From JAEYZM01 sp943372195 (GTDB lineage Bacteria; Bacteroidota; Bacteroidia; Sphingobacteriales; Sphingobacteriaceae), in contig CALRXS010000018.1 in assembly GCA_943372195.1 (NCBI GenBank), forward strand, positions 1 to 64,000: a DNA stretch of 64,000 nt. Reading direction: 5' to 3'. Below, piece after piece: positions 25,200 through 34,525 of the stretch. The notes under the pieces were generated by a model, which saw nothing but the letters and a program-made list of their open reading frames with translations, was not told the origin of the DNA and did not search any database. The position numbers and the translations under genes are program-made. Each line of letters begins with the position of its first letter. The stretch's first letter is position 1.

Positions 25200-26015
25200 T
25201 TATGCCCAAATATTCTTCAACTCTAAATGAATTTTCTCTTTGAAGAAAATCTTAGTGCTTTTTTCGAATGAGCTGGTAAAATCAGAAACATAGAAATGGT
25301 GATTACCTGTTTTCTTAGTGCTTAAGAGTTTTTTCTTCGCCAATACTTTTTTCACGTATTGAGCTACAATCTCTGCAGAATCTAGAATATTGATTTCTCT
25401 TTTATAGAATTCTAAAATTTCTTTTTTGATTAAAGGGTAATGCGTACAAGCCAATACCAATGAATCGACCTTTCTTAATTTTGGTTTTTCGAGGTATGAA
25501 TTGATGATGGTTTTTGAAATATTATTATTGAAGAAACCTTCTTCGATCATCGGAGCTAGTAAAGGCGTAGCCAATGATTCTACAAGCAAATCTTCGTTCT
25601 TCTCTTTGATTTTTTTGGCATAAACATTCGACTTAATAGTAGCTTTAGTGCCTATCACGCCAACATGTTTTATTTTTTTATGATTCAGGATGTATTCGAC
25701 TGTTGGGTCAATCACGTTGATTACCGGTATCTTGCCTTTCAACACTTGATTTAAATCATCGAAGCCCAATGATGATGCGGTATTACAAGCAATCACTATC
25801 GCTTTACAATTTTGCTCGAGTAAGAATTGTCCGATTTTAATCGAATAATATTTAATAGCCTCTGGCGACTTATCACCATAGGGCATGTGAGCGGTATCAC
25901 CAAAATAGATGAGTTGTTCATTCGGCAAGAGCGTGTTAATTGCATTCGCAACGGTTAATCCGCCGATACCTGAATCAAATACTCCTATGGGTTGAGAAGA
26001 TTTCAAATTGCTCAT
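25200..26015 (-). CDS. murI: Glutamate racemase
   Basis: Makes D-glutamate for peptidoglycan. 271 residues. First catalytic Cys in VIACNTASSLG (about residue 76), second in LVLACTHYPLI (about residue 190); FDSGIGGLTVANAI opens the protein as in the family, and YFGDTAHMPYGDKSPEAI is the conserved loop. It lies between the ompH/bamA cluster and nuoH on the same strand. A terminator-like hairpin ends only 8 nt before its ATG, so expression may depend on read-through. Confidence 0.96.
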   Translation of the reverse strand: MSNLKSSQPIGVFDSGIGGLTVANAINTLLPNEQLIYFGDTAHMPYGDKSPEAIKYYSIKIGQFLLEQNCKAIVIACNTASSLGFDDLNQVLKGKIPVINVIDPTVEYILNHKKIKHVGVIGTKATIKSNVYAKKIKEKNEDLLVESLATPLLAPMIEEGFFNNNISKTIINSYLEKPKLRKVDSLVLACTHYPLIKKEILEFYKREINILDSAEIVAQYVKKVLAKKKLLSTKKTGNHHFYVSDFTSSFEKSTKIFFKEKIHLELKNIWA

Positions 26016-26018
26016 AAA

Positions 26019-26047
26019 TAAAAAAGTCGCAATATGTATTGCGACTT
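26019..26047 (-). terminator. Terminator or attenuator hairpin directly before murI
   Basis: On the minus strand a 10-bp stem (26047-26038 with 26033-26024; AAGTCGCAAT) with a 4-nt loop is followed by a six-T run (26025-26020) and then the murI ATG at 26015. It ends the ompH transcript, but it sits inside the region where the murI ribosome would bind. Confidence 0.75.
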
Positions 26048-26076
26048 AAATATAATGAAAATATTTTCTGTTGAAA

Positions 26077-26634
26077 TTATTTCTTCGGAGTAGTTGGACT
26101 TACAGCTGGAGCAGCTGTTGCAACAACACCTAATTTTTTCTTCACTTGATCCATCAAATCATCTGAAGGCTGAGCGTAAACTACTGAACCAGCGCTTGTA
26201 TCGAATACGTAAGCATAGCCTTTCTCTTTCGCTAATTCAACAATAGCATCTTCAGCTTTCTTTAAGATTGGAGAATATAATTCTTCTTTCTTTTTAGATA
26301 CTGATTCTTGAGCTGTTTGTTGGAACTCTTGAATTCTACCTTCTAAATCTGTGATTTCTTTGATCTTAGCATCTTTAATAGGGTCAGCCATAGATCCTTG
26401 TTGTGATTGATATGTTTGTACTTTCGTTTGGTATTCGTTAGTCATCAACTTTAATTGATTTTCTAATGAAGTAGCAAATTCTTGTAATTTCTTATCTGCA
26501 TCTTTCACTTCTGGCATTGCTGAAAGTAATTCAGCAGAGTTAATATGTCCGAATTTCGGACTTTGAGCTTTTGCGCTAACAACTGATAATAACGCAACAC
26601 ATAATAGTAATGTAAACCTGTTTATCTTATTCAT
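26077..26634 (-). CDS. OmpH/Skp family periplasmic chaperone (second copy)
   Basis: 185 residues with signal peptide (MNKINRFTLLLCVALLSVVSAKAQ). The mature part follows the Skp plan: FGHINSAELLSAMPEVKDADKKL, a long charged coiled coil (about residues 45-125), then a beta segment (YAYVFDTSAGSVVYAQPSDDLMDQVKKKLG). Family role: holds unfolded outer-membrane proteins in the periplasm for delivery to BamA. Ala/Pro-rich C-terminus. 30 bp downstream of a paralogue and in the bamA neighbourhood. Confidence 0.92.
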   Translation of the reverse strand: MNKINRFTLLLCVALLSVVSAKAQSPKFGHINSAELLSAMPEVKDADKKLQEFATSLENQLKLMTNEYQTKVQTYQSQQGSMADPIKDAKIKEITDLEGRIQEFQQTAQESVSKKKEELYSPILKKAEDAIVELAKEKGYAYVFDTSAGSVVYAQPSDDLMDQVKKKLGVVATAAPAVSPTTPKK

Positions 26635-26664
26635 CTCTTTCTTAAAATTTCCGCCAATATAATA

Positions 26665-27252
26665 TTATTTTTTCTTTGGCGCCGGTTTTGTTGATTTTTC
26701 GGTCGATTTATCACCTGATTTCGCCCCTGTATAATCTCCAGGCTTATATCCTAAAGCAACTATTATATCGTTGCTTTTATCTAATTTACTGCTTGTATAT
26801 AGCATCGTAGCATCACCCGATTTATCGAAAATTACCCCATAAGAGTATTGGTCAGCGTATTTATTCACTGCGTCAAATACTTTATCTTGAATAGGTTTTA
26901 CCAATTCTTCTCTTCTTTTGAACAAATCTCCTTGGTATCCGAATTTAGCTTTCTGAAATTCTTTAACGGCCTTCTCTTTGTCAACAATTTCTTGCTCACG
27001 CTTCGAACGCATCTCATCTGATAATAACACTTGCTCAGCTTGATAAGATTTGTACATCTTCTCAATCTCTGCGTATTTATTATCTACTTCTTTCTGCCAC
27101 TCAGCTGCTAAATCATCTAATTGAGTTTGCGCTGATTTATATTCAGGTATATGTTTCAAAATATACTCAGAATCTACAAAACAGAATTTAGTTTGAGCAT
27201 TCGCTAAAAAGCTTGCAAAAATGATGGAGAGTGTGATGAATAACTTTTTCAT
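26665..27252 (-). CDS. OmpH/Skp family periplasmic chaperone (first copy)
   Basis: 195 residues; signal peptide MKKLFITLSIIFASFLANAQ, then FCFVDSEYILKHIPEYKSAQTQLDDLAAEWQKEV, a coiled coil to about residue 135, and the C-terminal strand SYGVIFDKSGDATMLYTSSKLDKSNDIIVALGY. A Lys/Ser/Thr-rich tail ends the protein. The tandem pair of OmpH genes after bamA is conserved in Bacteroidota. Here the pair is separated from bamA by 158 bp of repeats, so it may have a separate promoter. Confidence 0.93.
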   Translation of the reverse strand: MKKLFITLSIIFASFLANAQTKFCFVDSEYILKHIPEYKSAQTQLDDLAAEWQKEVDNKYAEIEKMYKSYQAEQVLLSDEMRSKREQEIVDKEKAVKEFQKAKFGYQGDLFKRREELVKPIQDKVFDAVNKYADQYSYGVIFDKSGDATMLYTSSKLDKSNDIIVALGYKPGDYTGAKSGDKSTEKSTKPAPKKK

Positions 27253-27271
27253 ATGTTGAAGAATAGTTGCC

Positions 27272-27411
27272 AGTAGCTAGTAGCTAGTAGCTAGATTTTT
27301 TTAATTTAAACGTTCCTACTAAATTAATATTATAAACCTTTAATACATTTCAATTGTAACTAGTAACTATTCACTAATGACTGGCACTAGCATACTAACT
27401 TACTAGCATAC
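27272..27411. repeat. 23-bp AGTAGCT element and heptad/octad array between bamA and ompH
   Basis: 27272-27294 is the 23-bp element (three AGTAGCT plus AG). 27354-27381 holds heptads TTGTAAC, TAGTAAC, TATTCAC, TAATGAC; then TGGCAC and octads TAGCATAC, TAACTTAC, TAGCATAC (27388-27411). The last base is the end of the bamA stop codon, so the array abuts the gene directly. Inverse copy of the array at 3242-3325. Confidence 0.8.
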
Positions 27412-29912
27412 TAGAACTGTTGTCCGATGGAGAAGTGAAACTGCCCTCCCCCCGCTCCCGGGTTCCCCGGTATCTGGTCAAATCCATATCCATAATCAAG
27501 TCCGAGTAAACCAAATATCGGTAAGAAAATTCTCACCCCGGCACCTACCGAACGTTTCATGTTGTTATACGGATTGAAGCTTCTGAATCTATCATAGGTA
27601 TTACCTGCTTCAGCAAATACCAAAGCGAAGATAGTTGCCGACTGATTCATCGTAACCGGATGTCTTAGCTCTACCGTAAACTTATTATAAATAGGTGCAC
27701 CGATTTGCTGATAATTTTCATTCGGCACAATTGAGTTATTTTGATAACCTCTCAAGCCTATAATCTCTGATCCACGTAAGAAATCGAAACCTACTAATCC
27801 GTCGCCACCTAACTTAAATCTCTCGAATGGTGATATACCAATATCTGAATTGTAATAACCTAAGAAACCGAAGTTCGCTTTTGTATTTATGACTAAATCA
27901 CCCACAATTCTATTGAAGAATGATGCATCGAATTTCCATTTATGGTATTCTATGAATTCATATTTTACTTTATTGTCAGCAGTTGTATAATCTATATTAG
28001 TAAATGCCGAGAATGGTGGAGTAAACTGAATACTCAATGAAATATTAGAACCTGAACGCGGATAAATAGGTTGATCTACTGAGTTTCTAGATAATACATT
28101 CGTGAAACTTATATTGTGTGAACGACCATCATCAAATACGAATGCCGTACCATAATTAGTTAAATTATACTGCTGATAACTTACTGAATTATTTAATACG
28201 AAAAAGTCATCTGGTACTTTCAATCGCTTACCTAAACTGAATGAGATACCATTGATTTCTATCGCTTGTCGACGTGAATCGCTTCTTGTATATCCGTTCG
28301 ACTGTGTAGTTCTAAACACTGAACCTGTAAAGAAATTAGGCTTCTTACCACCTAACCAAGGTTCTGAGAATGATAAACTATATGATTGGAAAAACAATCC
28401 GTTCGTTTGCGCACGTATCGATAATTTTTGTCCGTCGCCCGTTGGCAATGGATCAAACTTTCCTTTTATCAAATTATTCATCGACAAGTTTGTCAACGAT
28501 AATCCCAATGTACCTACCGCTCTACCGCCACCGAAACCACCTGATAATTCAATCTGATCTGATGCTCTCTCGATAACAGTGTATTCAATATCTACTGTTC
28601 CTTTCACCGGGTCTGGCTTTGGTTGTACACCAATTTTCTCTGGGTCAAAATATCCTAATTGCGAAAGCTCTCTATTTGTACGTATAATCTCTGAACGTGA
28701 AAACTTTTGTCCGGGTTTAGTTCTAATCTCCCTTAAAATCACCTTATCATTGGTCTTCTCATTACCTCTTACAACAATTTTGTCGATGGTAGCCTGCGGA
28801 CCTTCGCGCATGATTAGATCTAGATCGATAGTATCGTTATATACTTGCTTCTCTACTTGATCGATGTTGAAGAATAAATATCCATCATCTAAATATAATG
28901 AAGCAATGTCTCTACCATTTTGATTCATCTCTAAACGAGTTTGTAGAGTTCTCTTATTGTAGATATCACCTTTCTTAATGGCTAAGATGCCATTCAACAT
29001 TTCAGTACTGTATTTGGTATTACCAATGAAGTTGATGTTACCGAAATAGTACTTCGGACCTTCAACAATATCCATTTCGATCTTCAACTCTTTTTTGTTG
29101 ACATCGTAAACGGTATCTCTTACAATCTTAGCATCTCTGAATCCGAGTTCATTGTAACGCTCAATAATTGCAAGCTTATCTTCATTATAAAGTTTCTCTT
29201 GGTATTTAGAAGAAGTGAATATTTTATATACTGCACGTTCTTTCGTTTCTTTCATTAACTTTTTAATCTTCTTCTCACTGATTTCTTTGTTGCCTGTAAT
29301 TTTTATTTCAGCAATTTTTACTCGTTCATTTCTGTCGATTTTTATTTTCAACATCACCGAATTCAAAAGCAATGAATCGGGCGATTGTATTAATTCAATT
29401 TTAGCATTTAAGTAACCCTTTTCTGCGTAGTATTTTCTGATTAAATTTTCTGTATTGTTAAGTAAATTATCATTTAACACTTTACCAGAAACTAATTTTA
29501 TTTTTTCACGAATTTCATCGGCTTCTGTTTTCTTGATACCAGAAAAACTAAAACGCGATAAACGTGCGCGCTCTTTCAATACTACTTCTAAGAAAATTAA
29601 ATTACCATCAACTTTTCTGATATTGATCGCTATATCATCGAATAAACCTTGTACCCATAATTTCTTTATAGCACCTGCAATTTTATCACCCGGCACTTGT
29701 ATTTTATCACCTACTTCTAATCCGGTTAATTTCACCAAGGCAAAATTATCTAAGAAACGAACACCTACTACAGTGATGCCACCAATTTCGTATTCTTTAG
29801 GTCTGTTATAATCTAAAATAATATCTTCTTCGCCACCAATAGTTATTTGTGAGTATGAATAATTAATAGAGGTAATGAAAAGGGTAATAATTATTATGAG
29901 GTATTTTTTCAT
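27411..29912 (-). CDS. bamA: Outer membrane protein assembly factor BamA
   Basis: Omp85-family beta-barrel that inserts outer-membrane proteins. 833 residues with a signal peptide (ending near NYSYSQ), about five POTRA domains (residues 40-450; e.g. GKVLNDNLLNNTENLIRKYYAEKGYL and FGNINFIGNTKYSTEMLNGIL), and a 16-strand barrel. The barrel holds GLVGFDFLRGSEIIGLRGY, covering the conserved loop-6 region (xRGY/F), and FVFAEAGNTYDRF. The C-terminus ends in aromatic Phe (FSIGQQF), the outer-membrane insertion signal. The start is 7 bp downstream of uppS in the envelope operon, and its stop codon forms the edge of the repeat array. Confidence 0.96.
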   Translation of the reverse strand: MKKYLIIIITLFITSINYSYSQITIGGEEDIILDYNRPKEYEIGGITVVGVRFLDNFALVKLTGLEVGDKIQVPGDKIAGAIKKLWVQGLFDDIAINIRKVDGNLIFLEVVLKERARLSRFSFSGIKKTEADEIREKIKLVSGKVLNDNLLNNTENLIRKYYAEKGYLNAKIELIQSPDSLLLNSVMLKIKIDRNERVKIAEIKITGNKEISEKKIKKLMKETKERAVYKIFTSSKYQEKLYNEDKLAIIERYNELGFRDAKIVRDTVYDVNKKELKIEMDIVEGPKYYFGNINFIGNTKYSTEMLNGILAIKKGDIYNKRTLQTRLEMNQNGRDIASLYLDDGYLFFNIDQVEKQVYNDTIDLDLIMREGPQATIDKIVVRGNEKTNDKVILREIRTKPGQKFSRSEIIRTNRELSQLGYFDPEKIGVQPKPDPVKGTVDIEYTVIERASDQIELSGGFGGGRAVGTLGLSLTNLSMNNLIKGKFDPLPTGDGQKLSIRAQTNGLFFQSYSLSFSEPWLGGKKPNFFTGSVFRTTQSNGYTRSDSRRQAIEINGISFSLGKRLKVPDDFFVLNNSVSYQQYNLTNYGTAFVFDDGRSHNISFTNVLSRNSVDQPIYPRSGSNISLSIQFTPPFSAFTNIDYTTADNKVKYEFIEYHKWKFDASFFNRIVGDLVINTKANFGFLGYYNSDIGISPFERFKLGGDGLVGFDFLRGSEIIGLRGYQNNSIVPNENYQQIGAPIYNKFTVELRHPVTMNQSATIFALVFAEAGNTYDRFRSFNPYNNMKRSVGAGVRIFLPIFGLLGLDYGYGFDQIPGNPGAGGGQFHFSIGQQF

Positions 29913-29919
29913 TCTTAAT

Positions 29920-30666
29920 TTAGGCCGTTACTTGTTCACTTGTTTTTCCGAATCTTCTTTCTCTTGATTGGAAATCTACGATTGCTTCATATAAATCTTC
30001 TTTCCTGAAGTCGGGCCAAAGTTTATCTGTAAAATATAATTCTGAATAGGCAATTTGCCATAATAAGAAATTGCTAATTCTATGTTCACCACTAGTTCTC
30101 ACGAGTAGTTCGGGGTCAGGTATACCTGCAGTTGTTAAATGTGCATCGAATATTGAATCATTAATTTCTTCAATATTTAATTCATTGTTTTTTACTTTCG
30201 ATGCTATATTTTTCACGGCGTTAATGATCTCCCATTTAGATGAATAACTCAAAGCTAAATGCAAGGTCATGCGTGTATTATTTTCTGTTTTCTTTTTTGC
30301 TTCTTCTAATTCTTTCAAACACTTATTGGGTAATTGACTTAAATCACCAATTGCATTTAGGCGGATGTTATTTTCCATTAAGGTCTTAGTCTCTTTGTTA
30401 ATGGTCGATACTAATAATTCCATCAATGCATTCACTTCATACTTTGGTCGGTTCCAATTCTCTGTTGAAAATGCGTATAAGGTCAAATGCTTAACACCTA
30501 ACTCTGCTGCTGCCTCTACTGTATCACGCACTGCTAATACCCCACTTTGATGTCCGAATACCCTCAACTTCCCCTTACCCTTTGCCCATCTACCATTACC
30601 ATCCATAATGATGGCGATGTGTTGAGGTAATAATTCTAAATTTATGTTCGACTTCAAACTACTCAT
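29920..30666 (-). CDS. uppS: Isoprenyl transferase (undecaprenyl diphosphate synthase)
   Basis: Cis-prenyltransferase making the C55 lipid carrier for peptidoglycan and surface glycans. 248 residues. Catalytic Asp22 in IIMDGNGRWAKGKG, then GHQSGVLAVRDTVEAAAELG, LYAFSTENWNRP, and the C-terminal PELLVRTSGEHRISNFLLWQIAYSELYF with the substrate-binding Arg/Ser cluster. The ATG overlaps the porG stop by 4 bp (ATGA), so translation is coupled. Confidence 0.97.
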   Translation of the reverse strand: MSSLKSNINLELLPQHIAIIMDGNGRWAKGKGKLRVFGHQSGVLAVRDTVEAAAELGVKHLTLYAFSTENWNRPKYEVNALMELLVSTINKETKTLMENNIRLNAIGDLSQLPNKCLKELEEAKKKTENNTRMTLHLALSYSSKWEIINAVKNIASKVKNNELNIEEINDSIFDAHLTTAGIPDPELLVRTSGEHRISNFLLWQIAYSELYFTDKLWPDFRKEDLYEAIVDFQSRERRFGKTSEQVTA

Positions 30667-31511
30667 TTATTCTTTTTGTACTTAAAAATTTTAAAATCAG
30701 GACACTTAATAGGTGTCAATGTATAAGTTAGCGTAACACCCGTAAACATATAAAAATCTCTTCGAGTATTATCGCCTCTCATTGTAAAAGTTTCAGCGAC
30801 AGAAGTACCATTATTAACTTCTGCTGAGCGGTCTGATAAATCAGACGCTAATTGTGAGCTTAAGGTTGCAAGCTGTACTTTATCAACATAATTACCACTT
30901 ACATCATCTAAGTAATCAGTAAATGTATTTCTATAGCCCAATTCAATACCTAAATTGAAATTACTCGCGAAATTATACTTTATACCCACACCAAAAGGTA
31001 TTGCGAGAGCAAAATTTGAATATTTTTCTTGAGAGTTTAATACAGTTCCCTGACCCTCTGTACCTAAATCTCTTAAATTCACTGTATTACCATTGTACTC
31101 AGTCTTAGGTTCAAAAAGAAAACCTGCAATACCCACAAAAGCATAGGGTGTAAATTTATATCTACCATAGCCAGGAGTAAAAGGCCAAAAATAGTAATCG
31201 TATGTTAGGGCGACTTCAGTAATAGAAGATTCAAAGTTCAGATTTCTTAGGCGTTGTGACTCGATTGATGAGTTTGCATCATCCGCAGAAATAGAACCTT
31301 GCATTAAAGAAAGTTTTAGTCCGCTGAAGGGTGTAAAGGCATAACGCACATCAAAAGCCACAGCTGGGCGGTTGAATTTGAAGGTATTTTCAGTGTTTAA
31401 ATCGCCAATATAGCCCATCATACCCGCTTTAGTACCGAACTCCCATTCTTGGGCTGTGGTAAAAAGGGGCATAAAACATATAAAAAGCAAGATTGACTTT
31501 CTCAAATTCAT
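30663..31511 (-). CDS. porG: PorG-like (DUF6089) outer-membrane beta-barrel, T9SS component
   Basis: 282 residues with signal peptide MNLRKSILLFICFMPLFTTAQ and alternating amphipathic strands of a small barrel (MGYIGDLNTENTFKFNRPAVAFDVRYAFTPFSGLKL, GRYKFTPYAFVGIAGFLFEP, FNLGIELGYRNTFTDYLDDVSG, DFYMFTGVTLTYTLTP). The size, the DYLDDVSG and FYMFTGVTLTYT blocks and the gene order nadK-porG-uppS-bamA-ompH-ompH match the T9SS protein PorG, which in Porphyromonas contacts the PorK/PorN ring. The short Lys-rich tail after the last strand (PDFKIFKYKKNK) is typical. Functional assignment is by family and synteny. Confidence 0.85.
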   Translation of the reverse strand: MNLRKSILLFICFMPLFTTAQEWEFGTKAGMMGYIGDLNTENTFKFNRPAVAFDVRYAFTPFSGLKLSLMQGSISADDANSSIESQRLRNLNFESSITEVALTYDYYFWPFTPGYGRYKFTPYAFVGIAGFLFEPKTEYNGNTVNLRDLGTEGQGTVLNSQEKYSNFALAIPFGVGIKYNFASNFNLGIELGYRNTFTDYLDDVSGNYVDKVQLATLSSQLASDLSDRSAEVNNGTSVAETFTMRGDNTRRDFYMFTGVTLTYTLTPIKCPDFKIFKYKKNK

Positions 31512-31544
31512 TTTTAAAACAAAGGCCTAAAATAGTGAAATAGA

Positions 31545-32420
31545 TTAATTTCTGGTATCAAGACCCCACATTAACTTGTTTCTTAACGTGCCTAAGTAAT
31601 TTTCATTACTTAATCTTATTAAATTTATTTGAAAAGACTCTTTACGAACGGCGATTTGAGTGCTGGTATGTAAGGTTTCTGTACGTGAATCGAGAGTCGC
31701 TAAATAATAAGAACTGCGCCCTTCAACTTCGAAAGTAATCACTTGATTGTCTGACAATACTATTGGCCTTACGTTTAAGTTATGCGGAGATATGGGGGTG
31801 ATAACAAAGTTCTCTGAGTTAGGGAAAATAATCGGACCACCGCAGCTTAGTGAATAGCCTGTTGAGCCCGTTGGGGTAGAAACAATTAATCCGTCGGCCC
31901 AATAAGAGTTCAAAAATTCACCATTCAAATAAGTATGAATGATTAACATCGATGAGGTATCTTTTTTGTGGATGGTTACGTCATTTAAACCGTAGTTCAC
32001 CCCACCAAAAAGTTCGTTATCTGATTCGAGTCTGATCAATGATCTTTTATCGATAGAATAATGACCTTTGAGTAATGAATCAACTGCCGACTTTACATCT
32101 TGTTTGGCGATACTAGCTAAGAAACCAAGACGACCCATGTTGATGCCTATGATGGGTATACCAGAATCTCTAACCAATGTAACTGTATCGAGTATAGTAC
32201 CATCACCACCAACGCTGATAAGGTAGTTTACTCCTTTTAATTCATCGTGTCGGCTAAAGGTTTGTATGTTGTTGGGGAGTTTCACTCTAGGACTCAGAAA
32301 TGCATGGAATGCAGCGTAGATAATTATCTCTACTTGATTCTCTAACAAAGCATCTATAAGTTGTTGTGCATAGATACTAGCTGAGTCATTAAATTTTCTA
32401 CCGTAGATAGCAATTTTCAT
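31545..32420 (-). CDS. nadK: NAD kinase
   Basis: Phosphorylates NAD to NADP. 291 residues. GGDGTILD (from Gly71) is the catalytic ATP-binding motif, GRLGFLA follows, and STPTGSTGYSLSCGGPI is the conserved NAD-binding block; ISPHNLNVRPIVLSD is the usual C-terminal signature. It starts 4 bp after the CBS gene and is part of the conserved Bacteroidota order CBS-nadK-porG-uppS-bamA. Confidence 0.97.
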   Translation of the reverse strand: MKIAIYGRKFNDSASIYAQQLIDALLENQVEIIIYAAFHAFLSPRVKLPNNIQTFSRHDELKGVNYLISVGGDGTILDTVTLVRDSGIPIIGINMGRLGFLASIAKQDVKSAVDSLLKGHYSIDKRSLIRLESDNELFGGVNYGLNDVTIHKKDTSSMLIIHTYLNGEFLNSYWADGLIVSTPTGSTGYSLSCGGPIIFPNSENFVITPISPHNLNVRPIVLSDNQVITFEVEGRSSYYLATLDSRTETLHTSTQIAVRKESFQINLIRLSNENYLGTLRNKLMWGLDTRN

Positions 32421-32424
32421 TCAA

Positions 32425-33087
32425 CTAAGTATTTAAATACCTCATGAAAGAATCAAATCTTTCTTTAGTATCGTCGGTTTTATCTTTGTGTTTATATAAA
32501 GAGCTGACAGTATAGTTGAAGCGTTGAAAGGTTTGAACAATACCACCTACATCTTCTTTGTCAACTTTAATAGTCACTTTTATTTTAGTAGAGTCACGAT
32601 CTGAATCTATGTATGAACTTAATATATGTGCATCGTTTGATTCTACAATTCTTGCAATTTCTGATAATAAATAATTACGAGTATCTACCTCTACAACGAT
32701 AACAGCACCTTGACTTTCTAAAGAAGTAATACGTGCGAAATAATCGACCATCGTATTGACTGTGATGATACCTAAATACTGATCGTGTTCATCGAGCACT
32801 GGTACTACGCTTAACTTCATATCAGACATCAATTTCATGACATCGTAAATATGTTGCCAATCATGAACATATGGTTTATGAAAATTTATAGAGATTGTAC
32901 TGATAGGCTCAAAAGTGTCGGGCATCTCGATGATATCATCTTCAGAGATTAAACCTAAAAATTCTGTATCGTTTACAATGGGTAGATGAGAAATTTTAAA
33001 GTCTTCCATCAAACTCAAAGCTCTATCGCCACTATCGGAAGTCTTTAATGGGGGTATTAAATCGTTAATGATTTCTGCACTTAGCAA
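32425..33087 (-). CDS. CBS-domain pair protein
   Basis: 220 residues: two CBS domains (about 1-60 with DFKISHLPIVNDTEFLGLISEDDII, and 65-130 with MKLSVVPVLDEHDQYLGIITVNTMV) followed by an ACT-like C-terminal half (GAVIVVEVDTRNYLLSEIARIVESNDAHIL). CBS pairs usually sense adenine nucleotides. Its consistent place next to nadK in Bacteroidota suggests regulation by nucleotides, but no target is known. It begins 2 bp after the upstream hydrolase stop. Confidence 0.85.
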   Translation of the reverse strand: MLSAEIINDLIPPLKTSDSGDRALSLMEDFKISHLPIVNDTEFLGLISEDDIIEMPDTFEPISTISINFHKPYVHDWQHIYDVMKLMSDMKLSVVPVLDEHDQYLGIITVNTMVDYFARITSLESQGAVIVVEVDTRNYLLSEIARIVESNDAHILSSYIDSDRDSTKIKVTIKVDKEDVGGIVQTFQRFNYTVSSLYKHKDKTDDTKERFDSFMRYLNT

Positions 33088-33089
33088 AA

Positions 33090-33851
33090 TTAGCTGTATA
33101 TTTTATTTAAAAACTTTTCTAAGATTACATTGAATTCTTCTGGCCTTTCCATCATCGCCGCGTGACCGCATTTATCAATAAACGTCAACTCTGAATTAGG
33201 TAATAAACTATGAAACTCTTCACCTACTTCTGGTGGTGTGACGTTATCTTGTTGACCCCATATCAATGAGACAGGCACATTAATTTTCGGGATTTCTTTT
33301 TTCAAATTATGTCGCATTGCTGATTTAGCCATCGACAAAATTCTTAAGATTTTATTTCTATTGTTTACAATTTCGTAAACCTCATCAACTAATTCTTTGG
33401 TAGCAGTTTTCGGATCGTAGAAGGTATATTCTACTCTCTCTTTCATGTAATTATAATCTTCTCTCTTAGGGTAAGTACCTCCCATACCTTCTTCGTATAA
33501 GCCAGAGCTACCTGTAAGCATCATTGAATGAACTTTTTCAGGGTGCGCCAATACATACACCAATGCAACATGTCCGCCTAATGAATTGCCTAACAATGTC
33601 ACCTGATCATACCCTTTGTATTCAACAAACTTATGAATGAATTTTGCTAGTGCTTCAACGTTCGCTCCTAACAATGGTAGATCGTAGATTGGCATCAATG
33701 GAATAACCACTTTGTAATTTGGAGAGAACTTCTCGAGTACATGCTCCCAATTGCTAAGAGCACCGAATAGGCCGTGCAATAATAAGAGCACTTTACCTTC
33801 GCCCTCTTCTACAAAGCTGAAACCATTTTCTTCCTTAACAGATAATGCCAT
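33090..33851 (-). CDS. Alpha/beta hydrolase
   Basis: 253 residues with the canonical fold: oxyanion HGLFG near residue 27, nucleophile elbow GNSLGGHVAL (Ser about 89), acid in WGQQDNVTPPE and His in DKCGHAAMMERPEEFN near the C-terminus. Substrate unknown; the sequence most resembles the general hydrolases of the MhpC/BioH group. First of the run hydrolase-CBS-nadK-porG; a 104-bp AT-rich gap before it contains TATATTTT about 20 bp upstream of the ATG, a one-mismatch -7 element. Confidence 0.85.
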   Translation of the reverse strand: MALSVKEENGFSFVEEGEGKVLLLLHGLFGALSNWEHVLEKFSPNYKVVIPLMPIYDLPLLGANVEALAKFIHKFVEYKGYDQVTLLGNSLGGHVALVYVLAHPEKVHSMMLTGSSGLYEEGMGGTYPKREDYNYMKERVEYTFYDPKTATKELVDEVYEIVNNRNKILRILSMAKSAMRHNLKKEIPKINVPVSLIWGQQDNVTPPEVGEEFHSLLPNSELTFIDKCGHAAMMERPEEFNVILEKFLNKIYS

Positions 33852-33955
33852 GTTTTAGATTCCTTATTTCTGCTAAAATATAAATTTTCGTATGCAGAAT
33901 TCCATTTTATTGAATATAAAAGTAATTTTTTTTCAACATTTTACAGTGAATAGTG

Positions 33956-34525
33956 CTAAGTAATTGAGAAATAGGCTAACCAATTACTAATTATCTTCTC
34001 ACCTGAGCTACTTAAAATTGATTCTGGATGGTACTGAACCGCCCAAATGGGCAGGCTTTTATGTGCAATAGACATGATTTCATTTTCATTGCTTTCAGCT
34101 GTAATCTCTAAACAATCAGGTAAATCATTGACAACCAGCGAGTGATAACGCATCATCGTACAAGGGTTTTCAATGTCTTTGTACATTGGGTGATCATTAT
34201 GCTTGATACTAGAGGTTTTGCCATGCATAGGCCTTAGTGCATGTTGTAATTTAGCACCAAAAAATTCAGCAATGGCTTGTTGACCAAGGCAAACACCTAG
34301 CATGGGTAACTTATCGTTAAAGTATCTGATAAAATCCATCAAAAAGCCTGCGTCTTTGGGTACACCCGGACCAGGCGAGATGATGATACCCTTTGGTTTT
34401 AAACTTATGAGTTCCCCTAAATGTGTCTCATCGTTTCGAACTACTTTACATTCATAGCCTAATCGTTCTACTATATCAAGTAGATTATAAGTGAATGAAT
34501 CGTAATTGTCGATGATTATTATCAA
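33956..34525 (-). CDS. pabA: Anthranilate/4-amino-4-deoxychorismate synthase glutamine amidotransferase subunit
   Basis: Class I glutamine amidotransferase, 189 residues. IIDNYDSFTYNLLDIVERLG is the typical N-terminus, GVCLGQQAIAEFFGA holds the nucleophile Cys, and QYHPESIL the His/Glu of the triad. It supplies ammonia to the chorismate-using partner (TrpE or PabB), which is not adjacent. Without trp genes nearby the folate (pabA) role is at least as likely as trpG; many bacteria use one protein for both. The stop is 1 bp from the preceding YqeY gene. Confidence 0.88.
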   Translation of the reverse strand: MIIIIDNYDSFTYNLLDIVERLGYECKVVRNDETHLGELISLKPKGIIISPGPGVPKDAGFLMDFIRYFNDKLPMLGVCLGQQAIAEFFGAKLQHALRPMHGKTSSIKHNDHPMYKDIENPCTMMRYHSLVVNDLPDCLEITAESNENEIMSIAHKSLPIWAVQYHPESILSSSGEKIISNWLAYFSIT

